Origin: DASYRM01 sp036004405
GTDB taxonomy: Bacteria > Acidobacteriota > Vicinamibacteria > Vicinamibacterales > UBA2999
Direction: 5' to 3'
DNA: 38,638 nucleotides
Assembly (NCBI GenBank): GCA_036004405.1
Contig: DASYRM010000212.1
Location: forward strand, 1-38,638
Under the pieces are notes generated by a model that saw only the letters and a program-made list of their open reading frames with translations, did not search any database and was not told the origin of the DNA. Position numbers and translations under genes: made by a program. Every line of letters begins with the position of its first letter. Positions within the stretch are counted from its first letter, which is position 1. This document shows, in pieces, positions 14,928 through 23,377 of the stretch.

Positions 14928-17587
14928 ACATCCCGAGATGGCTGCGCTGGCGTTCCCATGCGGATTTCGATGAGGAGGTCGACGCCCACCTCGAGCTGGA
15001 GGTCCAGCGGCTTCTGGACAGCGGATTGACCATGGACGAAGCGCGCCGCGCCGCGCGCCTTCAGTTCGGCAATCTCGTCGCCATCAAGCAGTTGACGCGC
15101 GAGCACGACGCGCTCTTCCATCTGGAGAGCTTTCTGACCGACGTGCGCCAGACGCTGCGCGATCTGCGCCGGTCGCCCGCCTTCACGATAGCGGCGGTCC
15201 TCACGCTCGCCGTTTCGATGGGCGCCACCACCGCGATCTTTTCGGTCGCCGATGGCGTGCTCCTGCGGCCGATGCCGTTCCCGGATCCCGACCGCCTGGT
15301 GAGGGTCACGCTGCACACGCGGCCGCAGGCGAACGCCACCGTCGAGATGCCGTTCGCTGAGCTGGGGTTTTTCCACCTGCTGGCGAACAACCGGACGTTC
15401 GCCCGCGTTGGCGGCGTCAGCATCTTTGCCGGCACCAACGGCAACGATGAATGGGCACTGACTGGGAATAGCGCCCCTTATCCGCTCGCCGTAGCCCGGA
15501 TGACGGCGGGAGCGTTCGAGGCGCTCGGCGTGCCGCCGCAACTGGGCCGCTTCCCCACCACTGCTGAAGACCGGCCGGGTGGGCCGACCGTGCTGCTCCT
15601 GAGCGACGGTCTCTGGCGAACGGCGTTTGCCGCGGATCCGTCGATCATCGGTCGCGCCGTGCGGGTCAACAACGTGCCGTGGGAAGTCATCGGCGTGATG
15701 CCGGCCTCGTTCCGCTTTCCGCGGCCGGACGTGGACGTCTGGGTCCCGTTCCAACTCGATCCGGCCAGCAAGAACGTCAGTCGCCCAAGCATCGGCTTCA
15801 TCGCGCGTCTGACGCCCGGGGCCACCATCGAATCCGCCACTGCCGACGTCGAGCGCCTGGTCGCCGGCTTCGCCGAGATCGGCTACCCGGTGAACTGGAC
15901 GCAGGACATCATCACCGGCAAGGCCCACGTCCGCACCGTGAAGGACGACGCGGTCGGTCGCTCGCGGCGGCCGCTGCTCGTCCTGCTCGGAACGATGGCG
16001 TTCGTGTTGCTGATCGGGTGCAGCAACGTCGCCAACCTGTTCCAGGTTCGCGCCGAGGCTCGTGCAATCGACGCCGCGGTACGGGCGGCGCTCGGTTCAG
16101 GCCGGCGCAGACTTGTGCGGCGCCTGTTGATCGAGGGCGTCATCGTTGCGCTGGCGGGCGGGCTCGCTGGCGTCGCGCTCGCCTACGGCGGCGTGCGCGC
16201 GCTGGTCGCAATCGCACCAGCCAGCCTCCCGCGGCTCGACGAAATCGCCATCAATCTCACGGTGCTGGCATTTACTGCCGGCGTGTCGTTGGCCGCGGGC
16301 GTGCTCTTTGCGATCCTGCCGGCACTGCGCACGGACTCGCCGCGAGTCCTCCAAGCGCTGCAGGCAGGACGGAGCGGCAGTGCCGGCCGCGAACGCCATG
16401 TGGCGCGACGGGGACTCGTCGTGGCGCAGGTCGCGCTCGCGCTCTCCCTGTTCGTCGGCTCCACGTTGATGGTCCGCAGCTTCGCGGCGCTCTCCGCGAT
16501 CGATCCCGGATTCGATCCGTCGCGCGTGCTGACGTTCCGCGTCGCGCCCGGTGCGACGCGCTATCCCGATGGCGAGCCCCTGTCGCGGTTCTACGACGCG
16601 CTGCTGGCGCAGGTGCGGGCGATCCCGGGCGTGACGGCCGCGGGCGCCGCCTCGTTCCTGCCAATGACCGGTGGCATCGGCGGCCTGGGAGGGCCGTTCC
16701 TGCCCACGGAGATCGAGGACTCTCCGCTCGAGGCGGGCGCCAGAGCGCCGAACTCGGTGTTCCGCCGCGTCACGCCGGGCTACTTCGAGGCGATGCGCAT
16801 CAAGGTCATCGAAGGGCGCACCTTCACCGACGACGATCATCAGCATCGGCTCGGGACGGTGATCATCAGCCAGTCGCTGAAGAACAGGTATTGGCCCCGG
16901 TCGAGTGCGCTCGGCAAGAAAGTCGCGATCGTCGGCCCCCCTGCCCGAGTCGTGGGCGTCGTCGGCGACGTTCACGACACGGCGCCTGACGCGCCCGTGG
17001 AGCCCGTCGTCTACAAGCCGATGCTCGACGCACGCGGCGGCAGCACCCGCGCCATGGCGGTCACGATCCGGACCAGCCGGGATCCGGTGGAAGTGCTGCC
17101 AGCCGTTCGGCGCATCATCGCAACGCTGGATCCGGATCTTCCCCTGTCGGACATCCAGACCATGCAAACCGTGGTCGGAGCCTCGATCAGCCGCATCAGC
17201 TTCACGACCACCGTGCTGGCGCTGGCGGCGGGCATCGCGCTGTTCCTCGGGGCGGTCGGCATTTATGGCGTCATGGCGTACGGTGTGGTCCAGCGCACCG
17301 GAGAGATCGGCGTGCGCCAGGCGCTCGGTGCCAATCGCGCCGCGGTGTTCCGGTTGATCCTCGGCGAGGGCCTGCGCATGGACGGGCTCGGAATTCTGGC
17401 GGGGCTGGCCGCGTCCGTCGCGCTGGGGAGAGCCCTCTCGTCGTTGCTGTACGGCGTGAGTCCTTACGATGGCATCACGCTGGCGCTCGCGGTGATCGTA
17501 TTCATCGCTGTTGGGGTGCTGGCAAGCGCGCTCCCCATTTTGAGGGCCGTGCGCACTCCTCCGGCTGCGGCGCTGCGCGGCGACTGA
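14924..17587 (+). CDS. ADOP-family ABC transporter permease (MacB-like, duplicated)
   Basis: An 887-residue ADOP. The open frame begins earlier, but ATG 14924 is fixed by the ATGA overlap with the PadR gene and gives the usual start MNIPRWLRWRSHADFDEEVD. Layout: cytoplasmic N-segment (VDAHLELEVQRLLDSGLTMD, ARRAARLQFGNLVAIKQ); TM1 with SPAFTIAAVLTLAVSMGATT; periplasmic MacB_PCD domain; three helices from about 345 (LVLLGTMAFVLLIGCSNVAN); a break near VARRGLVVAQVALALSLFVG; second periplasmic domain; and last helices (TVLALAAGIALFLGAVGIYG, MAYGVVQRTGEIGVRQALGA, LYGVSPYDGITLALAVIVF). No ATPase gene is adjacent. It is probably an efflux or lipoprotein-release type permease; the cargo is unknown. 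Confidence 0.93.
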   Translation: MNIPRWLRWRSHADFDEEVDAHLELEVQRLLDSGLTMDEARRAARLQFGNLVAIKQLTREHDALFHLESFLTDVRQTLRDLRRSPAFTIAAVLTLAVSMGATTAIFSVADGVLLRPMPFPDPDRLVRVTLHTRPQANATVEMPFAELGFFHLLANNRTFARVGGVSIFAGTNGNDEWALTGNSAPYPLAVARMTAGAFEALGVPPQLGRFPTTAEDRPGGPTVLLLSDGLWRTAFAADPSIIGRAVRVNNVPWEVIGVMPASFRFPRPDVDVWVPFQLDPASKNVSRPSIGFIARLTPGATIESATADVERLVAGFAEIGYPVNWTQDIITGKAHVRTVKDDAVGRSRRPLLVLLGTMAFVLLIGCSNVANLFQVRAEARAIDAAVRAALGSGRRRLVRRLLIEGVIVALAGGLAGVALAYGGVRALVAIAPASLPRLDEIAINLTVLAFTAGVSLAAGVLFAILPALRTDSPRVLQALQAGRSGSAGRERHVARRGLVVAQVALALSLFVGSTLMVRSFAALSAIDPGFDPSRVLTFRVAPGATRYPDGEPLSRFYDALLAQVRAIPGVTAAGAASFLPMTGGIGGLGGPFLPTEIEDSPLEAGARAPNSVFRRVTPGYFEAMRIKVIEGRTFTDDDHQHRLGTVIISQSLKNRYWPRSSALGKKVAIVGPPARVVGVVGDVHDTAPDAPVEPVVYKPMLDARGGSTRAMAVTIRTSRDPVEVLPAVRRIIATLDPDLPLSDIQTMQTVVGASISRISFTTTVLALAAGIALFLGAVGIYGVMAYGVVQRTGEIGVRQALGANRAAVFRLILGEGLRMDGLGILAGLAASVALGRALSSLLYGVSPYDGITLALAVIVFIAVGVLASALPILRAVRTPPAAALRGD

Positions 17588-17592
17588 TTCCG

Positions 17593-17625
17593 CCCGTCGG
17601 CACATCTGAAGGTGTGCCCCTACGA
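17593..17625. repeat. dispersed palindromic element, diverged copy 3 (reverse orientation)
   Basis: Read on the minus strand: CGTAGG flank then GGCACACCTTCAGATGTGCC (core 17599-17618 on plus). One arm position is mispaired. The TTCA loop and flank match the family although the stem sequence is quite different. It lies between convergent gene ends 17587 and 17651. Confidence 0.75.
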
Positions 17626-17650
17626 ATGCAGCGTCAGTACGCCTTCGCGC

Positions 17651-18157
17651 CTAATCCGCTCCCGGTCCCGTCGCGTTCAGGTGACGGTAGAAACCGAGAT
17701 CCTTTCCGGTGAAGCGCTTGGTCAGGAGAATGATCTGATAGGTGTGCCCGGAAAAGTGTTCCACGACGTGGAAGATGGCCGCCAGCACCGTTTTGTCGTA
17801 GCCCTGAATCGACACCCTTTCGGCAAGCCGGCGATGCGGCACCGAGCGGATCAGCGCCAGGGCCTCGTCGACCGTGCCACGCAGCTTCGCCGATAACATC
17901 GCCGCGTCAGCGCCGGTGCGCGCAGAGAACTCGCTCGGACGGTCGCGTGCGTCGGGTGCGGCTCCAAGTCCGGAGAGAATCCACTGGCGGACGTTCCCCT
18001 CCAGGTGCAGCAGCAGGTTGCCAATCGCGTTCTCGTTTTCCGAATCGCGTGCCCACAGGGCGTCCGGCGGCAGCTCGCTGAGGCAGGACTCGATGCGGTC
18101 GAGATTCTCAGCCAGCTTGTCGGCTGCGCTCGCTAGGAACTCGGCTTCTATCGTCAC
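17651..18157 (-). CDS. DinB/DUF1572 family protein
   Basis: A 168-residue four-helix DinB-fold protein starting at GTG 18157 (VTIEAEFLASAADKLAENLD). Putative metal-site histidines occur in NLLLHLEGNVRQW and in FHVVEHFSGHTYQIILLTKR, the latter being the typical DUF1572 C-terminal block. Family members are metal-binding, and some are thiol-transferases; no specific substrate can be given. The start is chosen where the family begins; upstream in frame is only a 9-bp tandem repeat and the end of proS. The repeat supplies several purine-rich AGAGGG stretches that could act as ribosome binding sites. Confidence 0.85.
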   Translation of the reverse strand: MTIEAEFLASAADKLAENLDRIESCLSELPPDALWARDSENENAIGNLLLHLEGNVRQWILSGLGAAPDARDRPSEFSARTGADAAMLSAKLRGTVDEALALIRSVPHRRLAERVSIQGYDKTVLAAIFHVVEHFSGHTYQIILLTKRFTGKDLGFYRHLNATGPGAD

Positions 18158-18160
18158 TCT

Positions 18161-18196
18161 GCCCTCTCTGCCCTCTCTGCCCTCTCCGCCCTCTCC
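18161..18196. repeat. 9-bp tandem repeat upstream of the DinB gene
   Basis: Four units of GCCCTCTC(T/C): 18161-18169, 18170-18178, 18179-18187 and 18188-18196, then a partial fifth. On the minus strand the units read (A/G)GAGAGGGC and lie directly before the GTG start of the DinB gene, between it and the proS stop. Copy-number change would alter the spacing of SD-like sequence without breaking any frame. Confidence 0.85.
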
Positions 18197-18206
18197 GCCT
18201 CCAGCG

Positions 18207-19673
18207 TTAGTACGCCTTGGCGAACCAGGCGTGCACCGTGGCGGGCTCGCCGCACTTGATGCACACCTTCCCCGTGGCGGGCGCGGCGGTGAACGGGATG
18301 TTGCGGATCGTCGCCTGCGTCTCGTTCTTGATCGCGGTTTCACACTCGGCGGATCCGCACCACGGTGACACGACGAAGCCGGGACGGCCGTCCATCGTCG
18401 CCTTGAACTCGTCGTACGAGTCCGTCTCGCTCGTGTGATCGGTGCGGAACGCCATCGCGCGATCGAAGAGCGCCTGCTGAATCGTCGCCAGCAGCCCTTC
18501 GACGTGCGCCGCCAGCCCCTCCATCGGCACGAAAGACTTCTCGCGCGTGTCGCGGCGCGCCAGCACGACGGTCGACTTCTCGAGATCTTTGGGCCCGATC
18601 TCCATGCGCACCGGCACGCCGCGCATCTCCCACTCGTTGAACTTCCAGCCCGGCGTCTGACCCTCACGGGCATCCAGGAACACACGGATGCCGCGGACCA
18701 CGAGCGCCTTGCGAAGCTCCTCGGCCTTGGGCAGCACGGTCTCCTTCCAGTTGCCGCGCGGAATCGGCACGATCACCACCTGATAGGGCGCCACGCGCGG
18801 CGGCAGGATCAGACCGCCGTCGTCGCCGTGCGCCATGATCACGGCGCCGACCATCCGGGTGGACACGCCCCACGACGTGGTCCAGGCGTACTGCACCGAC
18901 TTGTCGCGCGCCTGGACTTTGATCTCGTAGCTCTTCGAGAAGTTCTGCCCGAGGTTGTGCGACGTGCCCGCCTGCAGCGCGCGGCCGTCGCGCATCAGCG
19001 CTTCGATCGAGTAGGTGCGGTCCGCGCCCGCGAACTTCTCGCTCTCGGTCTTCTGGCCGTCCATCACCGGCATCGCCAGCTCCGATTCGGCGAAGTCCTT
19101 GTAGACGGCAAGCATCTTCCGCGTTTCTTCTTCCGCCTCGTCGGCGGTCTCGTGGGCGGTGTGCCCTTCCTGCCACAGAAACTCGGTCGTGCGAAGGAAC
19201 AGCCGCGTCACCTTCTCCCAGCGCACCACGTTGGCCCACTGATTGATCAGGATGGGCAGATCGCGCCACGACTGCACCCACTTGGCGTACATCGTGCCGA
19301 TAATCGTTTCCGAGGTCGGACGGATGACCAGCGGCTCCTCGAGTTCCTCGGTGCCGCCCTTCGTGACCCACGCCACCTGCGGCGCGAAGCCTTCCACGTG
19401 CTCCGCCTCCTTCATCAGCAGGCTCTGAGGGATGAGCAGCGGGAAGTAGGCGTTGACGTGCCCGGTTTCCTTGAAGCGGCGGTCGAGCGCCTGCTGCATC
19501 AGCTCCCAGATCGCGTAGCCGTACGGGCGGATCACCATACAGCCCTTCACCGGCGAATAGTCGGCGAGCTCCGCCTTGCGGACCACGTCGATGTACCACC
19601 GGCCGAAGTCTTTCGACTGTGGCGTGATCTCGGTGGGCAGATCTGGAAGATCGGTCTCGTTATCTTTGGCCAT
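18207..19673 (-). CDS. proS: prolyl-tRNA synthetase, archaeal/eukaryotic-type
   Basis: A 488-residue class II synthetase that charges tRNA-Pro with proline. Motif 2 appears as TTEFLWQEGHTAH, followed by the class II core (GTSHNLGQNFSKSYEI, SWGVSTRMVGAVIMAHGDDG) and an anticodon-binding domain (VAPYQVVIVPIPRGNWKE). The C-terminal zinc-type extension with CGSAEC and CIKC, ending AWFAKAY, and the lack of an editing insertion mark the short archaeal/eukaryotic-like form. ATG 19673 gives MAKDNETDLPDLPTE; an upstream in-frame ATG lies beyond a palindromic element and is rejected. The element sits in the immediate upstream region. It appears transcribed in the same direction as nadB. Confidence 0.96.
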   Translation of the reverse strand: MAKDNETDLPDLPTEITPQSKDFGRWYIDVVRKAELADYSPVKGCMVIRPYGYAIWELMQQALDRRFKETGHVNAYFPLLIPQSLLMKEAEHVEGFAPQVAWVTKGGTEELEEPLVIRPTSETIIGTMYAKWVQSWRDLPILINQWANVVRWEKVTRLFLRTTEFLWQEGHTAHETADEAEEETRKMLAVYKDFAESELAMPVMDGQKTESEKFAGADRTYSIEALMRDGRALQAGTSHNLGQNFSKSYEIKVQARDKSVQYAWTTSWGVSTRMVGAVIMAHGDDGGLILPPRVAPYQVVIVPIPRGNWKETVLPKAEELRKALVVRGIRVFLDAREGQTPGWKFNEWEMRGVPVRMEIGPKDLEKSTVVLARRDTREKSFVPMEGLAAHVEGLLATIQQALFDRAMAFRTDHTSETDSYDEFKATMDGRPGFVVSPWCGSAECETAIKNETQATIRNIPFTAAPATGKVCIKCGEPATVHAWFAKAY

Positions 19674-19678
19674 GACAG

Positions 19679-19706
19679 ACGTAGGGGCCGCCTTCAGGCG
19701 GCCCAT
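19679..19706. repeat. dispersed palindromic element, copy 4
   Basis: Core GGGCCGCCTTCAGGCGGCCC at 19685-19704, flank ACGTAG. It lies between the nadB stop (19718) and the proS start (19673), only 6 bp from the proS ATG, so it would be in or next to the proS leader. Confidence 0.9.
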
Positions 19707-19717
19707 GATGTGGAGGT

Positions 19718-21304
19718 TTATGCCGGCAACCCGGGAACGGGGATCGCGCGCGCCGCATTCAAGTCGCGCGCGTCGGACACGCGGCGGTTCCAGTGTAGAT
19801 CGTCGCGGCGGGGGAAATCCTCTCGAAAGTGGCCGCCGCGGCTCTCCTCGCGGCGCAGCGCCGCCACCGCGATGAGCCAGCCGACGGTCGTGAGGCTGGC
19901 CAGGCGGCGGAGACCGCGATCGTGCGGGCGGTCCACGCGCGCCGCGGCCACGCCCTGTGTCCACGCCGCCAGTTGACGCGCCGCCCGGTCGAGGCCGCCG
20001 CGCGACCGCAGCAGGCCGGCGTCGTGCCACATCAGCTCGCGCACTTCGTCCGCACTGCCCGACGACGGCTTCACGCTGGTCGTGGCCAGGGGCGGCATCG
20101 CGTCGGCAGACAGGACCGCCGGGCGCGTCGCGTCCTGCATCGCCGCCGCCGCGCGCGCGCCGAACACCAGCCCTTCGAGCAGCGAGTTGCTGGCCAGACG
20201 GTTGGCGCCGTGGACGCCCGTGCAGGCCACCTCGCCGGCCGCAAACAGGTTGGCCACCGAGGTCCGGCCATCGAGGTCCGTCTCCACGCCGCCCATTACG
20301 TAGTGCGCCGCCGGGCTCACGGGGATCGGATCGGTGGCAAGGTCGAGGCCGACGCCGCGGCACGCCTGCGCGATGGTCGGGAACCGCGTGCGGACAAACT
20401 GCGGATCGGCCTGCGCCATCGACAGATACACGGGCGCGCCGGTGGCGATCTGTTCACGCACGATCGCGCGCGCCACCACGTCGCGCGGCGCGAGGTCGCC
20501 GGCCGGATCGTAGCGCTCGACGAACCGTTCGCCGGCGGCGTTGATCAACTGGCCGCCCTCGCCGCGCAGCGCTTCGGACAGCAGAAATCGCGGCGCGCCG
20601 GCGACGCTGAGCACGGTCGGGTGGAACTGCACGAATTCGAGATCGGCCACGCGCGCGCCGACCTCGAAGGCCATCGCCATGCCGTCGCCGGTCGCGACCG
20701 CCGGGTTGGTGGTCTCGCGAAACACTTGCCCGGCGCCGCCCGTCGCCAGCAGCGTGCGACCGGCGTCCACGTCGTGCACTTCGCCGGAGCGATCGATGAA
20801 GGTGGCGCCGCGGCACACGCCGTCGTCCACGCGCAGCGACAGCACCATCGCCACGTCGAGCACGCGCACGCGCGGCGAGCGCGATGCCCGCGTCCAGAGC
20901 ACGCGCCCGATCTCGCGGCCGGTGGCGTCGCGTGCGTGCAGCACGCGGCGCACGCTGTGCGCGGCCTCGCGTCCGAGCGCCGGTGCGCCGGTGGAGTCGC
21001 GATCGAACGCCGCGCCCCAGTCGAGCAGCTCCTGCACGTAGCGGGGGCCGTCCTGCACCAGCACGTCCACCGCTTCGCGACGGCACAGCCCATCGCCCGC
21101 TTCGATGGTGTCCCGTGCGTGGAGAGCCGGGGAGTCGCCGGCGCCCACCGCGGCCGCCACGCCGCCCTGCGCGTAGCCGGTGTTGCTCTCGCCCGGATCG
21201 GCCTTGGTCAGCACCAGCACGTCGCCCACCTCGGCCAGCGCGATAGCCGCGCGCAGCCCGGCCACGCCGCTGCCGACGATGAGGAAATCAGTGCTGATCC
21301 GCAC
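19718..21304 (-). CDS. nadB: L-aspartate oxidase
   Basis: A 528-residue FAD enzyme that oxidises L-aspartate to iminoaspartate, the first step of bacterial de novo NAD synthesis (NadA uses the product). Visible: Rossmann FAD motif FLIVGSGVAGLRAAIALAE at 8-26; GESNTGYAQGGVAAAVG; LATGGAGQVFRETTNPAVAT; QFHPTVL; SEALRGEGGQLINAAGERFV; HYVMGGVETDLDGRTSVANL; ACTGVHGANRLASNSLLEGL; and the helical C-terminal domain. The start is GTG 21304. A -10-like TAGGAT ends 6 nt before it, so transcription may begin at or next to the start codon. No nadA or nadC is in the window. It is divergent from aroB across 42 bp. Confidence 0.95.
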   Translation of the reverse strand: MRISTDFLIVGSGVAGLRAAIALAEVGDVLVLTKADPGESNTGYAQGGVAAAVGAGDSPALHARDTIEAGDGLCRREAVDVLVQDGPRYVQELLDWGAAFDRDSTGAPALGREAAHSVRRVLHARDATGREIGRVLWTRASRSPRVRVLDVAMVLSLRVDDGVCRGATFIDRSGEVHDVDAGRTLLATGGAGQVFRETTNPAVATGDGMAMAFEVGARVADLEFVQFHPTVLSVAGAPRFLLSEALRGEGGQLINAAGERFVERYDPAGDLAPRDVVARAIVREQIATGAPVYLSMAQADPQFVRTRFPTIAQACRGVGLDLATDPIPVSPAAHYVMGGVETDLDGRTSVANLFAAGEVACTGVHGANRLASNSLLEGLVFGARAAAAMQDATRPAVLSADAMPPLATTSVKPSSGSADEVRELMWHDAGLLRSRGGLDRAARQLAAWTQGVAAARVDRPHDRGLRRLASLTTVGWLIAVAALRREESRGGHFREDFPRRDDLHWNRRVSDARDLNAARAIPVPGLPA

Positions 21305-21306
21305 GA

Positions 21307-21319
21307 TGCTATCCTAGCA
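21307..21319. promoter_or_regulatory. symmetric divergent promoter between nadB and aroB
   Basis: TGCTATCCTAGCA is an interrupted palindrome (TGCTA-N3-TAGCA). It contains TATCCT on the plus strand (21310-21315, towards aroB, 31 nt before its GTG) and TAGGAT on the minus strand (21316-21311, towards nadB, 6 nt before its GTG). The same base pairs could act as -10 element in both directions. The -35 boxes are not evident. Confidence 0.45.
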
Positions 21320-21346
21320 GTCTGTGACAGCAGTTCAGGCGAACCG

Positions 21347-22441
21347 GTGACCGACGCCACTCTCACCGCCACGCAGATCGACGTCGCTACCGCGAATCAG
21401 CACTCCACCATCCTGGTCGGCGAAGGCCTCGGCGAGCATCTGGCGCCGCTCCTCGACCGCCACAACGTCGGCCAGAAGCGCTTCGTCGTCTCGAGCCCCG
21501 TGATCTGGCGGCACCAGGGCGCGCGCATTCAGCAGGCCATCCCGGTGGAGCCGATCCTCATTCCCGACGGCGAGCGCTACAAGACGCTGGCGTCGGTGTC
21601 GCGCATCTACGACGCGCTGATCAAAGGCGGCGCGGATCGGGGCAGCGCCATCGTGGCGGTCGGCGGCGGCGTCATCGGCGACACCGCCGGATTTGCGGCC
21701 GCCAGCTTCCTGCGCGGCATCACCCTCGTGCACGTGCCCACGACGCTCCTGGCGCAAGTGGATAGCTCCATCGGCGGCAAGGTGGGCGTGAATCACCCGC
21801 TCGGCAAGAACCTGATCGGCGCCTTCCATCAGCCCGTGCTCGTCGCCGCCGATCCGCTGTGCCTCACCACGCTCCCCCGCCGCGAATTCCGCTCAGGACT
21901 CTACGAGGTGGTGAAGTACGGCGTGATCGCGAGCCGCTCGCTATTCGATCTGCTCGAGAAGGACACCAAGGCGGTGCTGGCACGCACGCCTTCAGTGCTG
22001 GTGCCCGCCATCGTGGAATCGTGCCGCATCAAGGCCGACGTGGTGTCGAAAGACGAGCGCGAGGGCGGCCTGCGGCGCATCCTCAACTTCGGCCACACCA
22101 TCGGCCACGCGCTCGAGGCGATCACCAACTATCGCCGCTTCCGTCACGGCGAGGCGATCGCGCACGGCATGCTCGGCGCCGCGGATCTCTCCGCCGCGCG
22201 CGGCGCACTGTCCCAGGACGATCGCAAAGCGATCGCCGATCTCATCGCGAAGCTCGGACCGCTCCCCGCGGTGCAGGATCTCTCGATCGACGAGGCGATG
22301 ACTGCCATCGGGCGCGACAAGAAAGTGGTGCACGGCAAGCTGCACTTCGTGCTCGCCACGAGCATCGGCACCACATCGACGGTCGATGACGTCAGCGAGG
22401 ACGAACTGCGCAGCGCGCTCGGCCGTCTCGGCCTTCGGTGA
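21347..22441 (+). CDS. aroB: 3-dehydroquinate synthase
   Basis: A 364-residue enzyme of the shikimate pathway; it converts DAHP to 3-dehydroquinate using NAD and a divalent metal. Signature segments: IPDGERYKTLASVSRIYDAL; VAVGGGVIGDTAGFAAASFL (NAD site); VPTTLLAQVDSSIGGKVGVN; NLIGAFHQPVLVAAD; YEVVKYGVI (metal Glu); ILNFGHTIGHALEA and RHGEAIAHGM (metal His residues). The long open frame upstream is a shadow of nadB; the GTG at 21347 is the plausible start because conserved sequence begins soon after (VTDATLTATQIDVATANQHS). No strong SD is seen. It is divergent from nadB and ends 5 bp before a pair of palindromic elements. Confidence 0.95.
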   Translation: MTDATLTATQIDVATANQHSTILVGEGLGEHLAPLLDRHNVGQKRFVVSSPVIWRHQGARIQQAIPVEPILIPDGERYKTLASVSRIYDALIKGGADRGSAIVAVGGGVIGDTAGFAAASFLRGITLVHVPTTLLAQVDSSIGGKVGVNHPLGKNLIGAFHQPVLVAADPLCLTTLPRREFRSGLYEVVKYGVIASRSLFDLLEKDTKAVLARTPSVLVPAIVESCRIKADVVSKDEREGGLRRILNFGHTIGHALEAITNYRRFRHGEAIAHGMLGAADLSAARGALSQDDRKAIADLIAKLGPLPAVQDLSIDEAMTAIGRDKKVVHGKLHFVLATSIGTTSTVDDVSEDELRSALGRLGLR

Positions 22442-22446
22442 TTCGG

Positions 22447-22506
22447 ACGTGGGGGCCGCCTTCAGGCGGCCCTTGGCGTACGTAGCTGCAGGCCTTCAGG
22501 CCCGCC
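22447..22506. repeat. two adjacent palindromic elements, copies 5 and 6
   Basis: Copy 5: GGGCCGCCTTCAGGCGGCCC at 22453-22472 with flank GGACGTGG. Copy 6, about 22479-22506: flank TACGTAGCT, stem GCAGGCC-TTCA-GGCCCGC with one mismatch. Together they fill the 65-bp gap between convergent aroB (22441) and the TIGR03435 gene (22507), whose TGA stop directly abuts copy 6. Confidence 0.88.
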
Positions 22507-23355
22507 TCAGTCAGGCGTGGGCCGCTCAACGCGGTCGACAACCAGCACTTCGACTGGCCCGCGCGTGGCATCGAGCTTCAACCCAAGCTGTTCCTGCAGC
22601 GCGGTAAACAAGGACGGCGCGTCAGCCGACACGGCTGTCACGTCAGGTGACGTGAACGTCAGCTCGAAGTCCCACGCTCCCTCTAGTCCGGTCCGATCGA
22701 TCACAACACGCTGCGTCTGTGCAGTCAGAAACCGCTGGAACTCGGCCATCGGATAGCCGCCAGCAGTCAGTCTGTTTCCCTGTGTCTGCAGTCCACACAG
22801 GATGCGGCCATCGGCGGACCGCGGCGGCCAGGGAGCACCGGATTTGCCGGCCTCGGCAGCGAGCTTTGCGCACTCGGTTGCGCTCCGCCAGAGACGCGGG
22901 CCCAGCGAGCCGTCCTGCCGCGCACGCACGAGCGCGAACATGGGACGCTCTCGTGTCTCTCGATGCGCCCGAAAGGCAAACCGTTCGGCGAGCACGGCTC
23001 GCGCCAGCTGCAGTCCGATCTGCGTAGGCCCGATCGCCACCGGACCCACGTTGGCTTCGGCCTTCATCGTGACGTCGAAGCGCACGTCGCCAATCCAGCC
23101 AGGCGCGCCTTCGATCTGGAACGGCTGCAGCCCGTGCGCGAACGAAACCAGTTCGCGCAGCGCGATGTTGCTGGCGAGGAACGTGCCGCCGGGCAGCCGG
23201 CGCGTGAAGGACTCGCTGGAGCCGGACGCATTGACCTTGACAGTCGCGACGTACGGTACCGGAGCCGACTCTGGTGTCTGTCCTGACACTCCGCCGGACA
23301 GGAGCGCCGCGGCACTCGCCGCGAGCCAGGCTGCGGAGGCGCGCATGCCAGACAT
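22507..23355 (-). CDS. TIGR03435 family exported protein
   Basis: A 282-residue secreted protein of TIGR03435, a family expanded in soil Acidobacteriota with no known function. Signal peptide MRASAAWLAASAAALLSGGV. Family landmarks: GGTFLASNIALRELVSFAHG, GAPGWIGDVRFDVTMKAEAN, LARAVLAERFAFRAHRETRE, PMFALVRAR, YPMAEFQRFL, VVIDRTGLEGAWDFELTFTS and LFTALQEQLGLKLDATRGPV, ending EVLVVDRVERPTPD. The open frame reaches 23409, but ATG 23355 (or 23346) avoids overlap with the upstream hydrolase stop at 23378 and gives a normal signal peptide. It is 22 bp after that gene and probably co-transcribed. Many family members are encoded beside peptidase or beta-lactamase-like genes, as here. Confidence 0.88.
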   Translation of the reverse strand: MSGMRASAAWLAASAAALLSGGVSGQTPESAPVPYVATVKVNASGSSESFTRRLPGGTFLASNIALRELVSFAHGLQPFQIEGAPGWIGDVRFDVTMKAEANVGPVAIGPTQIGLQLARAVLAERFAFRAHRETRERPMFALVRARQDGSLGPRLWRSATECAKLAAEAGKSGAPWPPRSADGRILCGLQTQGNRLTAGGYPMAEFQRFLTAQTQRVVIDRTGLEGAWDFELTFTSPDVTAVSADAPSLFTALQEQLGLKLDATRGPVEVLVVDRVERPTPD

Positions 23356-23377
23356 TACGCGCGGTAGATCGATCGGT

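Noticed and set aside
19829..21346. Extension of the aroB frame upstream to 19829
   Set aside because: It is antisense to nadB. AroB family sequence starts only after 21347.
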